DNA of 64,000 nt from Pseudomonas sp. PB106 (GCF_009764645.1 NZ_RWIM01000017.1:102507-166506), one strand, 5' to 3'. Positions 35,381-44,048 are shown, numbered from the stretch's first letter. Numbers and translations are program-made. Notes: generated from the sequence alone by a model not told the origin.

Positions 35381-35686
35381 ATGAACAGCAAAACCCTAAT
35401 CGCCAGTCTGGCCCTAGTTGCTGGCATTGCCGGCATCAGCCCAATCGTTCAAGCGGCGCAAAACTCAAGCGATCCCTCCGTCCAATCCCCGGTCAGCGAC
35501 CGCGAATTGAAGGTCAACGACCGCGCCCCGGACATTTATCAACGCAGTGAAAAAGCCATCGACTGGAAAGCCAAAGGCCTGAAAAAACCGGTCGAGCAGG
35601 CGCAATGGGTGCAGATCAATGACCAGTACGTCATGGTGATGATCACCAACGGCACCATTGTCGAGATGCAACCGGTTCCGCGTTAA
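35381..35686 (+). CDS. RcnB-like exported protein
   Basis: A 101-aa protein with a signal peptide (residues 1-25, SPIVQAAQ). The mature part has a single RcnB-like domain: ...WKAKGLKKPVEQAQWVQIND then QYVMVMITNGTIVEM. Members of this family are periplasmic; E. coli RcnB affects Ni/Co homeostasis. No metal-transport gene is nearby. GGAG lies 10 bases upstream of ATG. Confidence 0.8.
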   Translation: MNSKTLIASLALVAGIAGISPIVQAAQNSSDPSVQSPVSDRELKVNDRAPDIYQRSEKAIDWKAKGLKKPVEQAQWVQINDQYVMVMITNGTIVEMQPVPR

Positions 35687-35786
35687 ACACCGGCAATAAT
35701 TAGCCATGGACGGTTGATTGCAATCGAGCGCCATTCGGGTAAAACCCGTGGGGCGTCTCGAGTGACCGGATGTCAGGAGCAATGGG

Positions 35787-36251
35787 TTGGACAAGAAACC
35801 GCTCTATCGCAAAGTCAACACGCGCACTTGGGGTGTGCGACGTCATGAATCGGTCGCGCATTACCGCGATCAACGCAATACCAAGGCCGAAAGCCGCCGC
35901 GAAGCATTGCGAAGCTCAATGCATCCAGGCAAACGATATGGGTTGGATTACACGCCGCTGTTCCGGTTCTTATTGTCCCGTGTGGGCGGCCATTGGGACC
36001 GGATTTTCAGTGAAGCGGTGGCTCGCCTCGACCGTCCCGATCCACTGTTCTGGATGGTTGCCATCCGGGAAGACGAGCGCAAGGACATCGTCCGATTGGG
36101 TGAATCGAGCTACTTCAATGGCCTGTACGTCGATGAGCAAAACCTTCTACAGATCGTCGATTCCGACTTGAAGGCCGAGAACATGACGCCGAGTTGCCAG
36201 TGCTGCACTCACACCTTCAACGGCGTTCCATTTGGCCATCCTGCGAATTGA
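35787..36251 (+). CDS. Hypothetical protein with C-terminal cysteine cluster
   Basis: A 154-aa basic protein of unknown function. It appears to start at TTG 35787, with AGGAG 7 bases upstream; no ATG fits. The N-terminus is Arg/Lys-rich (KPLYRKVNTRTWGVRR), and the C-terminus has a SCQCCTHTFNG cluster, which might bind a metal. No membrane segment. It overlaps the end of the convergent PAS-GGDEF gene by 35 bases. Family not recognised. Confidence 0.65.
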   Translation: MDKKPLYRKVNTRTWGVRRHESVAHYRDQRNTKAESRREALRSSMHPGKRYGLDYTPLFRFLLSRVGGHWDRIFSEAVARLDRPDPLFWMVAIREDERKDIVRLGESSYFNGLYVDEQNLLQIVDSDLKAENMTPSCQCCTHTFNGVPFGHPAN

Positions 36252-37332
36252 ACGGGCCGGTCCAGCCGCTGTGACTCAACACTTGCCCGCCGCCCAACCG
36301 ATACTGATTGTTACCACTGCGCTTGGCCTCATACATCGCCAGATCGGCAATGTGCAGCAAGCGATCCATCGCCGTCGCATGATCCGGAAACACCGCCACC
36401 CCAAGGCTGGTGCCGACGTGGCGTTGGTCGTTGCCAATGCTGATCGGTGGCGACAGCTCGATGAAAATCTTCTGACAGATGCGGCGGGCTTCCTCCTGCA
36501 GATTGAGGCTCGGTGCGAGGCCTTGCAGGATCACCACGAATTCGTCACCGCCAACCCGTGCGACGGTGTCGGTGCTGCGCATGATGCGTTTCAGGCGAGT
36601 GGCGGTAGTGATCAATACGCGGTCGCCGGCGGCATGGCCGTAGTGGTCGTTGATGGTTTTGAAACCGTTGAGGTCAACGAACACCAGCGCGACGCGGGTT
36701 TCGCTTTGGCGCGCCTGATCCAGCGCTTCGGACAGCCGTTCTTCCAACACCAGACGATTGGGTAAACCGGTCAGTGGATCGAAGTGGGCGAGGTGTTGCA
36801 GATAACTGGCCGAGGCCTTTTCTTCGGTGATGTCGCGTACCACGCCCATCATTTTAATCACCGCGTCGTGATCGTTGCGCACCACGTTGCCGGTCTCGCG
36901 CAGCCAGCGAATCGTGCCGTCGGGCCAGACCACGCGATATTCCTCGTCGTGGTTTTCACCGGTTTCCAGACAACGCAGTTCACCGTCGCGCACCCGAACG
37001 CGGTCATCCGGGTGTACGCAGGAGCAGAAGAGAGCGTAGGACGGCGTGATCTCACCGATCTTGAAGCCGAACATGCCGTAGATTGCGTCCGACCAGTACA
37101 GCCGATCGCTGTCGACTTCCCAATCCCAGGTGCCGATGCGCGCAAAATATTGGCTGCGTTTGAAGCGCTCGGCGTCGCCGTCCTGATGAATGTTGCGGCC
37201 TTCAGCGGCGCGGTTGAGCAGGTCACGGTATTCGGCGAGCTGGCGACGCAAATCGCGCTCGCGCCAGATCAGCATGGCAATCACCGCCAACATGACAATG
37301 CCGATGGCAAGGCCGATCCAGAGCTGAATCAT
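36217..37332 (-). CDS. PAS-GGDEF diguanylate cyclase
   Basis: A 371-aa c-di-GMP synthase: one N-terminal helix (about 4-24), a PAS_3-type fold (about 60-175; RIGTWDWEVDSDRLYWSD, then the PAC-like VVRDITEEK) and a C-terminal GGDEF domain from about 185. The active-site motif VGGDEF is intact, with an I-site RSTD five residues earlier, so feedback-inhibited activity is expected. The PAS signal is unknown. It overlaps the 3' end of the preceding convergent gene. Confidence 0.92.
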   Translation of the reverse strand: MIQLWIGLAIGIVMLAVIAMLIWRERDLRRQLAEYRDLLNRAAEGRNIHQDGDAERFKRSQYFARIGTWDWEVDSDRLYWSDAIYGMFGFKIGEITPSYALFCSCVHPDDRVRVRDGELRCLETGENHDEEYRVVWPDGTIRWLRETGNVVRNDHDAVIKMMGVVRDITEEKASASYLQHLAHFDPLTGLPNRLVLEERLSEALDQARQSETRVALVFVDLNGFKTINDHYGHAAGDRVLITTATRLKRIMRSTDTVARVGGDEFVVILQGLAPSLNLQEEARRICQKIFIELSPPISIGNDQRHVGTSLGVAVFPDHATAMDRLLHIADLAMYEAKRSGNNQYRLGGGQVLSHSGWTGPFNSQDGQMERR

Positions 37333-37494
37333 TTAGGCGTTGCCTGCATGGCAAATCGATCCGTGAAGTAGTGGCGGTTGGTATGTTAATGCTTCATCAC
37401 TCGACTCGGATACAGCGTTGACCTTCGCGTGCGGGTTGCCAATATTCGCCATTTCTGGGAAAACGGCGGCCAGCTGAACAATAGAGTGATTGTT

Positions 37495-37833
37495 ATGAAT
37501 GATGAACTGCAGGTAATCGATCTTCAGGTGGGCGATGGCAAAGCCGCCGTCAAAGGCGCGCTGATCACCACGCAATACACCGGGTGGCTGGAAGACGGCA
37601 GCGAGTTCGATTCTTCCCACAGCCGTGGCAAACCTTTTCAGTGCGTGATTGGCACCGGCCGAGTTATCAAGGGCTGGGATCAGGGGCTGATGGGCATGCA
37701 GGTGGGCGGCAAGCGCAAACTGCTGGTGCCGGCGCATCTGGGTTATGGAGAGCGGACGATGGGCAAGATTCCGCCGAATTCGAATCTGGTGTTCGAGATT
37801 GAATTGTTGGAGGTTTTGACGCGGGAGGATTGA
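37495..37833 (+). CDS. FKBP-type peptidyl-prolyl cis-trans isomerase
   Basis: A 112-aa cytoplasmic FKBP: TQYTGWLEDGSEFDSSHSRG, PFQCVIGTGRVIKGWDQGLM and LVPAHLGYGERTMGKIPPNS contain the usual active-site Tyr, Asp, Phe, Trp and Tyr residues. It has no signal peptide and no insert (IF) domain, so it is a minimal isomerase. ATG 37495 is taken as start; the upstream extension is not family-like. Confidence 0.92.
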   Translation: MNDELQVIDLQVGDGKAAVKGALITTQYTGWLEDGSEFDSSHSRGKPFQCVIGTGRVIKGWDQGLMGMQVGGKRKLLVPAHLGYGERTMGKIPPNSNLVFEIELLEVLTRED

Positions 37834-37875
37834 GGTGAGAGGTGGAACGACACTTCCTGCAACCTTTGCATAATC

Positions 37876-38027
37876 CCGTGGCGAGGGAGCTTGCTCCCGC
37901 TGGGTTGCGTAGCGAGCCTGAAACCATTCTCCCCGCGTACTTCAGGTACTCCGCAGGGACTGGGTTTGCGACTGCTTCGCAGCCGAGCGGGACGGTACGA
38001 CGATTCGACAAGCTCCCTCGCCACAGG
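37876..38027. repeat. REP pair (class E, GTGGCGAGGGAGCTTGCTCCC)
   Basis: A GTGGCGAGGGAGCTTGCTCC arm and a complementary AGCTCCCTCGCCAC arm flank an insert that contains an internal GAGCCTGAAACC...CAGGTACTCCG segment. It lies between two convergent genes. Confidence 0.85.
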
Positions 38028-38035
38028 TACTCACT

Positions 38036-38413
38036 TCAATTTCTGGTCGGCGGCTCAAGGTTGTCGAGGGCGCGGTTGACGGCGAGTTCGCCGAGCATGA
38101 CCACTTGCTGGATGCCGAGCAGGGTGTTGCGGTAGGGCGTTTCGAGCAGGCCGGCGAAGTCGCTGAGCATGATGCTGGCCGAGGCCATGGATTCGCAGGC
38201 GTGGGCCAGGAGCGATTCGGTGTCGATGTTCGGGGAGACGACGAACATGGAACTGGGTGTTCGCTGGGGTGGCGCGGGAGGTTTGAGGTAGTGATCGAGG
38301 GCGCGTTCGGCGGCGTCGTTCAGTTTTGTCGGGTCAAGGGCGGAGTAGGGGGATGTTGGATCTGATTCGGGTAAGGCATCTGTTTCGGGCGGATTCGGCG
38401 TTACTTTGAACAT
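38036..38413 (-). CDS. DUF6124 family protein
   Basis: A 125-aa protein of a family common in Pseudomonas and of unknown role. Family marks are MFKVTPNPPETD, LNDAAERALDHYL, the FVVSPNIDTESLLAHACESM block, and the ending GELAVNRALDNLEPP. It has no signal peptide or membrane helix. It is monocistronic. Confidence 0.85.
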   Translation of the reverse strand: MFKVTPNPPETDALPESDPTSPYSALDPTKLNDAAERALDHYLKPPAPPQRTPSSMFVVSPNIDTESLLAHACESMASASIMLSDFAGLLETPYRNTLLGIQQVVMLGELAVNRALDNLEPPTRN

Positions 38414-38850
38414 AGCTTGGATAACCTCAATGAGGCTGACACGGTCTTGCGACTAAACAATAGGTGGCAGCTGTACGCAGGTTAGTCGACCAGTATCCAA
38501 GCATTACCGGCGCACCCGAAGGCGCCCTGCGCACAGCTACCATTTAGCGCAGGCGTATAAATACCTGACTGAATGACAGCTTGCGAACCTGGAAAAACAC
38601 CGAGCGACTAAACCCGATCACTGAACATTCAGTGACGCGAATCAAGTTACCGGCGACCCCCAAACCGCACAAGCCGGCGGATTCTGGCGTAGTTGTAGGC
38701 AAAGGCGCAAGGCGCTGTAGCCTGCACGATGGTGCGGAAATGATGCTGCGTTTTTCCAGGCCCTATCGCCAGCAGGGCTGGCTTCCACAGGCGTTTTACG
38801 CACGACGCCGATTCAACGTGGAAGCTAGCCCTGCTAGCGACAGCGTTAGG
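38414..38850. other. Intergenic region with palindrome and REP-like hairpin
   Basis: 437 bases without a supportable gene. It contains an 18-bp near-perfect palindrome TCACTGAACATTCAGTGA (38618-38635) and a REP-like inverted pair (38764-38845, CGCCAGCAGGGCTGGCTTCC arm). A short open frame on the plus strand here is not convincing. Confidence 0.7.
38764..38845. repeat. Diverged REP-like inverted pair
   Basis: CGCCAGCAGGGCTGGCTTCCAC and GTGGAAGCTAGCCCTGCTAG form inverted arms with several mismatches; it may be an older REP class. Confidence 0.7.
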
Positions 38851-39954
38851 TCAGTCACAGACGAAACTGAACATTGGAATGCGCCCATTCAGTGAAGGCC
38901 GGTAATGCCAGGCCAGTCGATCCAGATTCACACCGTGATCGAGGATTTCCCTGACAGTCGCACTGGCAATTTCCATCGCCAACAATTCGCCCGGACACTG
39001 ATGCCGGCCACTGCCAAAACTGAAACTGCGCCGATTCGTGCGCTCCAGCAAAAACGCGTCAGGCTGTTCATTGAGCGCTGGATCGCGATTGGCCGAGGCC
39101 AGCAGCACCAGAATCACATCTCCAGCCTCGACGCGAACGCCATCAATTTCACAAGCCTCAACCACAAATCGCCGCGTATTTTGCACCGACGGATCGAAGC
39201 GCTGCACTTCGGCTAGCAGAGTGTCCATCGACGCACCGCGCCACTCAGGCTGCCGCCGCAACGCCACCAGCGCGTTGCCGATCAATCCCGCAGTGGCTTC
39301 ATGCGTCTGCGAACAAAGCCCGATCAGATTGGCAATCAACGTTTCTTCATCGCCCTCGAATCGCTGCTTGATCGCCGTCAGCAAAGCGCTGTCCGCTTCC
39401 GTTAGCAACTCGATGAAATAACCGCGCAACTGCTCCGCCGCCGAATGTGCGGCCGTCAGTTGCAGGTCATTGCTCAATGGCGACAGGCAGGCAACGAAAT
39501 CGCCAGTCAGCTCGCTGATCGCTCGACCCTGCGCCGGGGTGAAGCCGAGTAGCGCCGCAACCACGCACACCGGGCCGCGAAACAAGGCTTTATAGAGGCC
39601 GTCGGTGTTGACCGTGATCAATCGTGCCGCCACCAAGGCGCGTACTTGCGCCGCATAAACCCGCTCAAGCGCAGGTGCGATTGCCGAACGCGGGCAGCGC
39701 TGACGCTCGCCATCATTCATTCGCATCAACTGCCCGAACACGTTGCCGGCCATGCCCGAAGCAATCGCTTTGGGCACCGGTTCCTGCGTCGGACGCACCC
39801 GGCAATTCGCATGCGCCAGCACCGCGCACACCGCGCGGGCGCTGCTGGCGACCCACAGTTTCAATCCATGATGAAACGTGAATCCGCCCTGAGCACGCAG
39901 TTCAGCGTAATAAGGATAAGGATCGGCATGAGTCGCAGCGATGATCGGGTCCAT
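38851..39954 (-). CDS. Cytochrome P450
   Basis: A 367-aa bacterial P450, soluble. The heme-binding loop FSFGSGRHQCPGE puts the thiolate Cys at 320. The K-helix ExxR is Glu249-Arg252 (EVQR). The I-helix, normally AGxDT, reads CSQTHEATAGL here (residues 214-224), so the oxygen-activating Thr is shifted or replaced, unusual but seen in some clades. Start ATG 39954 (MDPIIAAT) is chosen because the longer upstream frame runs across the divergent ArsR gene. Substrate unknown; redox partners are not adjacent. It is divergent from that ArsR regulator. Confidence 0.88.
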   Translation of the reverse strand: MDPIIAATHADPYPYYAELRAQGGFTFHHGLKLWVASSARAVCAVLAHANCRVRPTQEPVPKAIASGMAGNVFGQLMRMNDGERQRCPRSAIAPALERVYAAQVRALVAARLITVNTDGLYKALFRGPVCVVAALLGFTPAQGRAISELTGDFVACLSPLSNDLQLTAAHSAAEQLRGYFIELLTEADSALLTAIKQRFEGDEETLIANLIGLCSQTHEATAGLIGNALVALRRQPEWRGASMDTLLAEVQRFDPSVQNTRRFVVEACEIDGVRVEAGDVILVLLASANRDPALNEQPDAFLLERTNRRSFSFGSGRHQCPGELLAMEIASATVREILDHGVNLDRLAWHYRPSLNGRIPMFSFVCD

Positions 39955-40032
39955 GGTTCGCAGCCTTGTCGTCGTGAAAGTAGTGCGAGTATCTTCAGCC
40001 CACAGCGGCGATGATTCGTCCGGGAGCGAAAT

Positions 40033-40794
40033 ATGCACGCAGAACATCGAGACATCGGCGTCTCGCAAGTGGCCGCCGCCATTGCGGAACCGGCGCGGAC
40101 GAAAATCCTCTGCTCGCTGATGGACGGCCACGCACGCACTAGCACGGAGTTGGCGGCCATCGCCGAGGTCGGCGCGTCTACCGCCAGCGCGCACTTGGCC
40201 AAGCTCAAGGATCTGGCCTTGGTGCGCCTGCACGTGCAGGGCCGTCATCGTTATTACAGCCTCGCCGACAAGCGTGTGGCGCAAGCGCTGGAAGCCTTGA
40301 TGGTGATCGGTCAGAACGCCACACCAACCTTCAAACCGCACACACCGGATCGCCTGCAATTCGCCCGCACCTGTTACGACCACATGGCCGGAACCCTGGC
40401 AGTGATGCTGCATGACCGTTTCCTCGAGGCAGGGTGGCTGGTCGAGTCGGACGAGCAGGCGTATCGCTTGAGCGACAGCGGCGCGGCGTTGTTCGAAGGC
40501 TTGGGCATTGAAGTGGAGGATTTGAGCACGTTGCGGCGCAAGTTTGCCTGCCCGTGCCTGGACTGGAGCATGCGCCGCCCGCATCTCGGTGGGTCGCTGG
40601 GGGCGGCATTGTTGCAAACCGCGTTGAAGCGCAAGTGGGTGACGCAGGATCTGGACAGTCGGGCGCTGGCGTTGACGGTCGTGGGGCGCAAGGAAATCGC
40701 TGCGCGGTTTGGCATTGAGTTGGCGATTGAACACGGCCAGAGCAAAAGATCGCAGCCTTTGCCAGCTCTTACAGGGGTTCGAGATCTCATGTAG
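40033..40794 (+). CDS. ArsR-family winged-helix regulator
   Basis: A 253-aa regulator. Residues 10-90 are an ArsR-type winged helix (ILCSLMDGHARTSTELAAIA, then STASAHLAKLKDLAL and YSLADKRVAQALEAL). The C-terminal 150 residues are an extra domain with Cys-Pro-Cys (ACPCLDW) near residues 175-177. It is divergent from the P450 gene (78 bases between) and probably regulates it. The last 17 or so codons, including the stop, are encoded by a class D REP element, so the natural C-terminus has been extended or altered. Confidence 0.85.
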   Translation: MHAEHRDIGVSQVAAAIAEPARTKILCSLMDGHARTSTELAAIAEVGASTASAHLAKLKDLALVRLHVQGRHRYYSLADKRVAQALEALMVIGQNATPTFKPHTPDRLQFARTCYDHMAGTLAVMLHDRFLEAGWLVESDEQAYRLSDSGAALFEGLGIEVEDLSTLRRKFACPCLDWSMRRPHLGGSLGAALLQTALKRKWVTQDLDSRALALTVVGRKEIAARFGIELAIEHGQSKRSQPLPALTGVRDLM

Positions 40795-40826
40795 GAGCTG
40801 CGGAACGCTGCGATCTTTTGATCTTG
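40742..40826. repeat. REP pair (class D) overlapping the ArsR gene end
   Basis: Left arm 40742-40779 (AAAAGATCGCAGCC...) and right arm from 40790 (GTAGGAGCTGCGG...GATCTTTTGATC). The TAG stop of the ArsR gene lies inside the right arm. Confidence 0.9.
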
Positions 40827-40884
40827 AGCTCCTGACCGACGAGGTGCACTTCTACCACCTTGTAACCCCGAGCTCGACCCTATA

Positions 40885-40900
40885 CTGTATATCCAAACAG
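40885..40900 (+). promoter_or_regulatory. LexA (SOS) box
   Basis: CTGTATATCCAAACAG fits the gammaproteobacterial LexA consensus (CTGT-N8-ACAG), ends 15 bases before the radical SAM start codon and overlaps a likely promoter region. It makes the two-gene repair operon a probable SOS member. Confidence 0.85.
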
Positions 40901-40915
40901 TAAAGGGCTCGCGCC

Positions 40916-42136
40916 ATGCAAATCATCGATAAGCTGAGCATCCTCGCCGACGCCGCCAAGTACGACGCGTCCTGTGCGAGCAGCGGCGCGCCCAAGCGCA
41001 GCTCCGAGGGCAAGACCGGGCTGGGCTCGACCGATGGCATGGGCATTTGCCACAGCTACACGCCCGACGGGCGTTGCGTGTCGCTGTTGAAAATTCTGCT
41101 GACCAATTTCTGCCTCTACGATTGCCAATACTGCGTCAATCGCCGCTCCAGCGACGTACCCCGCGCGCGCTTCACGCCCGAAGAAGTGGTGACGCTGACC
41201 CTGGATTTCTACCGGCGCAACTGCGTCAGCGGGCTGTTCCTCAGCTCGGGAATCATCCGCTCGGCGGATTACACCATGGAGCAACTGGTGCGGGTGGCGA
41301 AGCTGTTGCGCGAAGAGCATGAGTTTCGCGGCTACATCCATCTCAAGACCATTCCCGACGCCGACCCGGCACTGATCGAAGAAGCCGGGCGCTACGCCGA
41401 TCGCCTGAGCGTGAACATCGAACTGCCCACCGATGCCAGTTTGCAAACCCTGGCACCGGAGAAAGATATCGCTTCGATCAAAAAAGCGATGAGCACCATC
41501 TACACCGGTGTGCAGACCGTTTTGAACGAACCGCGCTCGGCGAAGTTCGCCCCTGCCGGGCAGAGCACGCAACTGATCGTCGGCGCCGATGACACTGACG
41601 ACAGCACGATTTTGCACAGCGCGCAGTCGCTGTATGGCAACTACCGCTTGCGCCGCGTTTACTATTCGGCCTTCAGCCCGATCCCCGACAGCCCGAAAAG
41701 CGTGCCACTGGCCGCGCCGCCACTGATGCGCGAACACCGTTTGTATCAGGCGGATTTCCTCTTGCGCAGTTACGGGTACAGCGCCGACGAACTGCTCAAG
41801 GGACCGGGCAATCTGGCGTTGGACATCGATCCGAAACTGGCGTGGGCGTTGCAGAATCGCGAAGTGTTTCCGCTTGATCTCAACCGCGCCGAAGCGTCAT
41901 TGATTGCGCGTATCCCCGGCATCGGTTTGCGCACCACCGAACGTCTGGTCGAGCTGCGCCGGCAACGAAAGATCCGCTACGAAGATGTCGCACGCATGCG
42001 CTGCGTCCTGGCCAAGGCCAAACCCTTCATCATCACCAGCGACTATCACCCGCAGCAGGCCGAGGTCACCAGCCACTTGCTCTATCAGCAATTGCGCGAC
42101 CGGCCGATGCCGCAGCAGATGGGGTTGTGGGGATGA
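40916..42136 (+). CDS. Putative DNA modification/repair radical SAM protein
   Basis: A 406-aa radical SAM protein of the group always paired with DUF4130 (TIGR03916 type). The [4Fe-4S] motif is CLYDCQYC (CX3CX2C; Cys66, Cys70, Cys73). The C-terminal part holds a helix-hairpin-helix (EASLIARIPGIGLRTTERLV), a DNA-contacting element. An N-terminal YDASC(A)SSG motif is also family-typical. It overlaps the next gene by ATGA. With the LexA box upstream, a role in repair of an unusual DNA lesion is likely; the actual reaction is not known. Confidence 0.9.
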   Translation: MQIIDKLSILADAAKYDASCASSGAPKRSSEGKTGLGSTDGMGICHSYTPDGRCVSLLKILLTNFCLYDCQYCVNRRSSDVPRARFTPEEVVTLTLDFYRRNCVSGLFLSSGIIRSADYTMEQLVRVAKLLREEHEFRGYIHLKTIPDADPALIEEAGRYADRLSVNIELPTDASLQTLAPEKDIASIKKAMSTIYTGVQTVLNEPRSAKFAPAGQSTQLIVGADDTDDSTILHSAQSLYGNYRLRRVYYSAFSPIPDSPKSVPLAAPPLMREHRLYQADFLLRSYGYSADELLKGPGNLALDIDPKLAWALQNREVFPLDLNRAEASLIARIPGIGLRTTERLVELRRQRKIRYEDVARMRCVLAKAKPFIITSDYHPQQAEVTSHLLYQQLRDRPMPQQMGLWG

Positions 42137-42954
42137 TCAATCTCGACTGCGACGATTTGTTCGACACCTGGCGCCAGCAGGCGCGCTGGCTGCTCAGCCA
42201 TGAAGTCGATCCGAGCCTGGTGAGCTGGGCGTCGGAAGGCGTGGGCGATCTGTTTGCCAATGATGATCCGGTGCCGGAAGGGCAGGGACCGTTTATGGCG
42301 AAGATCCCGCGCGTGCTGCTCGATACCTTGGAGCAAGCGGCGCAATACCGCGGTGATCAACGCTGGAGTCTGTTGTACGAAGTGTTGTGGCGCGTCAGCC
42401 ACGGTGATCGCACCGCAATGATGGCCGGTGACAAGCTCGGTAGCGAATTGCAGCGGCGCATCAAGCAAGTGCGCCGCGAAGCTCATCATCTGCATGCGTT
42501 TGTGCGCTTCATCGAGCGGCCCAAGGCCAGTGCCGGCCCTGAGTACGTGGCGTGGCACGAACCTGCCCACGATATCCTGCACAGTGCCAGCGAACATTTT
42601 GTAGCGCGTATGGGCCGACATCGCTGGTTGATCGCCACCCCGCGTGATGGGGTTTATTACGATGGCGAGCAATTGATCCATCAGCGTGAATGCCCGGTGC
42701 AATGGCAGCAACTGGCGCAGAACGTTGATGACCCTCATGGCGATCTTTGGCTGACCTATTACAGCCACATTTTCAATCCGGCGCGGTTGAACGAGAAGGT
42801 CATGCAAGGGCATTTGCCGGTGCGGTTCTGGAAGAATCTGCCGGAGGGCGAATTGATTCCGGGATTGATTACCCAGGCGCGAATGGGCAAACAGCAGGAT
42901 GGGCAGGCGAGTGGGATAGCCAGTCGGGCCGGAAAAAGGATTGCCTTGAAATAA
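42133..42954 (+). CDS. DUF4130/TIGR03915 family putative DNA repair protein
   Basis: A 273-aa partner of the radical SAM protein. Visible are the VPEGQGPFMAKIPRVL- and LLYEVLWRVSHGDR-like segments, KQVRREAHHLHAFVRFIERP, and a C-terminal TYYSHIFNPARLNEKVMQGHLPVRFW. In many bacteria this domain is fused to a uracil-DNA-glycosylase-like domain; here the fusion is absent. Start is ATG 42133, overlapping the radical SAM stop. Predicted to work with it on DNA. Confidence 0.88.
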   Translation: MINLDCDDLFDTWRQQARWLLSHEVDPSLVSWASEGVGDLFANDDPVPEGQGPFMAKIPRVLLDTLEQAAQYRGDQRWSLLYEVLWRVSHGDRTAMMAGDKLGSELQRRIKQVRREAHHLHAFVRFIERPKASAGPEYVAWHEPAHDILHSASEHFVARMGRHRWLIATPRDGVYYDGEQLIHQRECPVQWQQLAQNVDDPHGDLWLTYYSHIFNPARLNEKVMQGHLPVRFWKNLPEGELIPGLITQARMGKQQDGQASGIASRAGKRIALK

Positions 42955-42968
42955 TCTTCATCTTCACA

Positions 42969-43010
42969 ACAAAAAAGCCCCCCACCGATCACTCGGTGGG
43001 GGGCTTTCGC
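42969..43010. terminator. Bidirectional intrinsic terminator
   Basis: AAAAAAGCCCCCCACCG...CGGTGGGGGGCTTTC between the converging repair operon and ilvE. The minus-strand side has the poly-T run (AAAAAA on plus). Confidence 0.92.
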
Positions 43011-43028
43011 ACATCCAAAGCCGTCAAA

Positions 43029-44048
43029 TCAAACCTTGACGATCCAGCCCGCTGGCGCTTCGATGTCGCCGGTTTGCACACCAGTCAGTTCTTTGTAGAG
43101 CTTCTGGGTGACCGGGCCGACTTCGGTTTCGCTGTGGAATACGTGCAGATGATCGTTGTAGCTGATGCCACCGATCGGGGTGATCACCGCCGCAGTACCG
43201 CAGGCACCGGCTTCCTTGAAGTCCGACAGCTTGTCGATCAGCACGTCGCCTTCAATCACTTCCAGACCCAGGCGCGATTTCGCCAGTTCGATCAGCGACA
43301 GGCGGGTGATGCCTGGCAGAACGGACGGCGAGTTCGGGGTGATGAACTTGTTGTCGTGGGTGATCCCGAAGAAGTTGGCCGACCCGACTTCCTCGATCTT
43401 GGTGTGGGTCATCGGATCCAGGTAGATCGCGTCAGCGAAGTTGGCTTTCTTCGCTTTCGAGCCCGGCATCAGGCTGGCAGCGTAGTTGCCGCCGACCTTG
43501 GCTGCGCCAGTGCCTTGTGGGGCGGCGCGGTCGTAGCTGGAAATCTGGAAGTTGTGCGGAGTCAGGCCGCCCTTGAAGTAGGCGCCGACCGGGATGCAGA
43601 AGATCGAGAAGATGAACTCCGGCGCAGTACGCACGCCGATGTTGTCACCCACGCCGATCACGAACGGGCGCAGATACAGCGCGCCGCCGGTGCCATACGG
43701 CGGAATGAAACGCTCGTTGGCGCGAACCACTTCTTTACAGGCTTCGATGAACTGCTCGGTGTCGACTGTCGGCATCAGCAGACGCGCGCAGCTGCGTTGC
43801 ATACGCAGGGCGTTCTGGTCCGGGCGGAACAGGTTGATCGAGCCGTCCTTGCAACGATAGGCCTTCATGCCTTCGAAGCACTGCTGACCATAATGAAGGG
43901 CAGTCGAGCCTTCGCTGATGTGCAGCACGTTGTCTTCGGTCAGGGTGCCTTTGTCCCACTCGCCATCGCGAAAGTACGACAGATAGCGCTTGTCGGTCTT
44001 GATGTAGTCAAAACCCAGCTTGTCCCAATTGATGCTTTCGTTACCCAT
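43029..44048 (-). CDS. ilvE: Branched-chain amino acid aminotransferase
   Basis: A 339-aa PLP enzyme of fold type IV. The PLP Lys lies in AAKVGGNYAAS; other marks are YGTGGALYLRPFVIGVG and EVGSANFFGI. It transfers the amino group between Glu and 2-oxo acids of Leu, Ile and Val, in the cytoplasm. Start ATG 44048 (MGNESINWDKLGFDYIKT). It converges with the repair operon and is divergent from nothing obvious; it sits next to the bkd operon, which burns the keto acids made by such transaminases. Confidence 0.92.
   Translation of the reverse strand: MGNESINWDKLGFDYIKTDKRYLSYFRDGEWDKGTLTEDNVLHISEGSTALHYGQQCFEGMKAYRCKDGSINLFRPDQNALRMQRSCARLLMPTVDTEQFIEACKEVVRANERFIPPYGTGGALYLRPFVIGVGDNIGVRTAPEFIFSIFCIPVGAYFKGGLTPHNFQISSYDRAAPQGTGAAKVGGNYAASLMPGSKAKKANFADAIYLDPMTHTKIEEVGSANFFGITHDNKFITPNSPSVLPGITRLSLIELAKSRLGLEVIEGDVLIDKLSDFKEAGACGTAAVITPIGGISYNDHLHVFHSETEVGPVTQKLYKELTGVQTGDIEAPAGWIVKV

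Noticed and set aside
38581..38895. Open frame of 104 codons on the plus strand
   Set aside because: No ribosome binding site, includes a REP-like hairpin, overlaps the P450 gene end, and the peptide looks random.
39955..40734. N-terminal extension of the P450 frame (about 260 codons)
   Set aside because: It is the antisense of the divergent ArsR gene; P450 length and motifs fit the start at 39954.
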